This document shows positions 63,417 through 64,000 of a stretch of DNA of 64,000 bases, one piece after another. The notes under the pieces are model-generated. The model was not told the origin of the DNA. It ran no database searches and saw nothing but the letters and a program-made list of their open reading frames with translations. The translations under genes and the position numbers were made by a program. The stretch comes from Aurantiacibacter arachoides (GTDB lineage: Bacteria; Pseudomonadota; Alphaproteobacteria; Sphingomonadales; Sphingomonadaceae): the NCBI RefSeq assembly GCF_009827335.1, contig NZ_WTYH01000001.1, forward strand, positions 1,798,001 through 1,862,000. Direction: 5' to 3'. The number at the start of each line of letters is the position of its first letter. The stretch's first letter is position 1.

Positions 63417-64000
63417 CGGGAACGGGTTCCGTCCGTTCGAGGCGGTGCGAGCAGCCCAGCCGCGCCGCCTCGTCCTGATCGGACAGGGCGGCGACCGTGC
63501 GCCAGCCTTGCCCGCGCAGCCGTGCCGCCGCGTCGCGGTCGTGATCCGGCGGCAGGAACAGCCGGCGACCCAGATCCTCGTCGGCCTTTACCGCCTCCAC
63601 CAGTTCCTCGGGATAGAGCGAAAAGCCGGTGGCGACCTCGCCTTCATTCCCCATCGAACCGGCACCGATCCGGTAGGTGCCGCCCCGCCCCAGCGCACCG
63701 CGCACGCCCTCGGCATAAAGCGTGAAGCCCAGCCAGCTCTGGTAGGCAAAGCCATGGCGCTCGCTGGGATCGAGGGTGAGGCGCGCGCGCCCTCGCACCC
63801 GGTCGGCAATCTGCCTGAGCCCGGCAATCCGGCTGTCGAGCGCGCCGGCGCCGTCGATCGCGCTCAGCCGCTCGATCGCCTCGTCGAACGGGCCGGACGC
63901 ATGGATCAGCGGCAGGTAGGCCGCGCCGCCCGCGTCCACCAGCCCGCCCGCGTCCTTGGCGTCGAGCTCGCGCCGCACGGCCACGCGGGTGGCGGTGTCC
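63406..64000 (-). CDS. hisZ: ATP phosphoribosyltransferase regulatory subunit HisZ, partial
   Basis: The frame runs off the right edge, so the N-terminal part is missing; about 197 codons are visible. The fragment resembles class II aminoacyl-tRNA synthetase-like HisZ: RRELDAKDAGGLVDAG, RARLTLDPSERHGFAYQSWL, GFTLYAEGVRGALGRGGTYR, with the terminal domain VATGFSLYPEELVEAVKADE. HisZ with short HisG starts histidine synthesis and senses histidine. Because it lacks tRNA-synthetase anticodon-binding features in the visible part, HisZ is preferred over HisS. Confidence 0.85.
   Translation of the reverse strand, partial: DTATRVAVRRELDAKDAGGLVDAGGAAYLPLIHASGPFDEAIERLSAIDGAGALDSRIAGLRQIADRVRGRARLTLDPSERHGFAYQSWLGFTLYAEGVRGALGRGGTYRIGAGSMGNEGEVATGFSLYPEELVEAVKADEDLGRRLFLPPDHDRDAAARLRGQGWRTVAALSDQDEAARLGCSHRLERTEPVPVRS

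Overview
The window is a gene-dense, GC-rich (roughly two-thirds G+C by eye) stretch of bacterial chromosome. It points to an alphaproteobacterium of the order Sphingomonadales, most likely near Erythrobacteraceae. The pointers are the ctaC-ctaD-ctaB-small ORF-ctaG-ctaE-DUF983-SURF1-thrC cluster, a plant-type GshA, the tlpA/argH-lptM-lysA arrangement, an L21 protein with a long Lys/Ala/Pro tail, an SMC with a short hinge, and many GTG/TTG starts with 4-bp stop/start overlaps. The taxonomic call is inference from gene content; no search was run. No insertion sequence, prophage, CRISPR array or plasmid-like block is visible, and no gap between genes exceeds 300 bp.

Layout. 1-9.1 kb: end of a CorC/HlyC-type protein, a LysR regulator, a secreted double-SnoaL protein, a cyclophilin, the Mg transporter MgtE, several small proteins, a FrnE-like DsbA coupled to nudC, and a Tat-exported serine hydrolase. 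9-15.7 kb: mutY diverging from a DciA/DUF721 gene, two periplasmic DsbA-like proteins and smc. 15.8-19.9 kb: soxR with a clear SoxR-type promoter facing a VOC (glyoxalase-fold) gene, then gshA, rsmE and ubiA. 20-29.8 kb: an ICMT-like membrane protein, bamB and its YfgM-like partner, a glycosyltransferase coupled to an alpha/beta hydrolase, selO, an orphan astD, rarD. 29.9-33.8 kb: pyrC, ygfZ, a TetR regulator facing a PF10118 metal-dependent hydrolase, a GNAT enzyme. 33.9-37.9 kb: rplU-rpmA, a lipoprotein, moaA-moaD-moaE, an SDR-like fragment and folB. 38-47.7 kb: DUF1499, an rRNA-type methyltransferase, thrC and the complete aa3-type cytochrome c oxidase cluster. 47.9-53.4 kb: a forward run pyrE-pdxJ-acpS-lepB-AI-2E-family transporter-DUF3089-ruvX. 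53.4-64 kb: siroheme synthase-lysA-lptM-argH on the minus strand, tlpA, a flavin monooxygenase, tRNA-Val, an asparaginase, a two-domain winged-helix regulator, purA, an aldo/keto reductase and the 3' part of hisZ.

How the genes work together. Most are core functions: respiration (oxidase structural subunits, heme O synthesis, copper delivery, assembly factors), envelope biogenesis (BamB, LptM, signal peptidase, thiol oxidoreductases), pyrimidine, arginine, lysine, threonine, histidine, purine, molybdopterin, folate, siroheme and pyridoxine synthesis, and genome maintenance (SMC, MutY, RuvX, DciA). Tight 4-bp overlaps suggest translational coupling in moaA-moaD, folB-SDR fragment, ctaB-micro-ORF-ctaG, DUF983-SURF1, lepB-AI-2E, argH-lptM, siroheme synthase-lysA, nudC-frnE and hydrolase-glycosyltransferase.

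I did not find a convincing new multi-gene system. The observations most worth following are regulatory or small: the SoxR promoter, a GTTC-N7-GTTC (alphaproteobacterial LexA-type) site over the promoter of an unusual two-domain regulator, a terminator-like hairpin in the rplU leader, a likely CTG start for the DUF3089 protein, a 41-residue membrane protein inside the oxidase cluster, an SDR-tail-like protein next to folB, and a siroheme synthase carrying a stub of a uroporphyrinogen methyltransferase domain.
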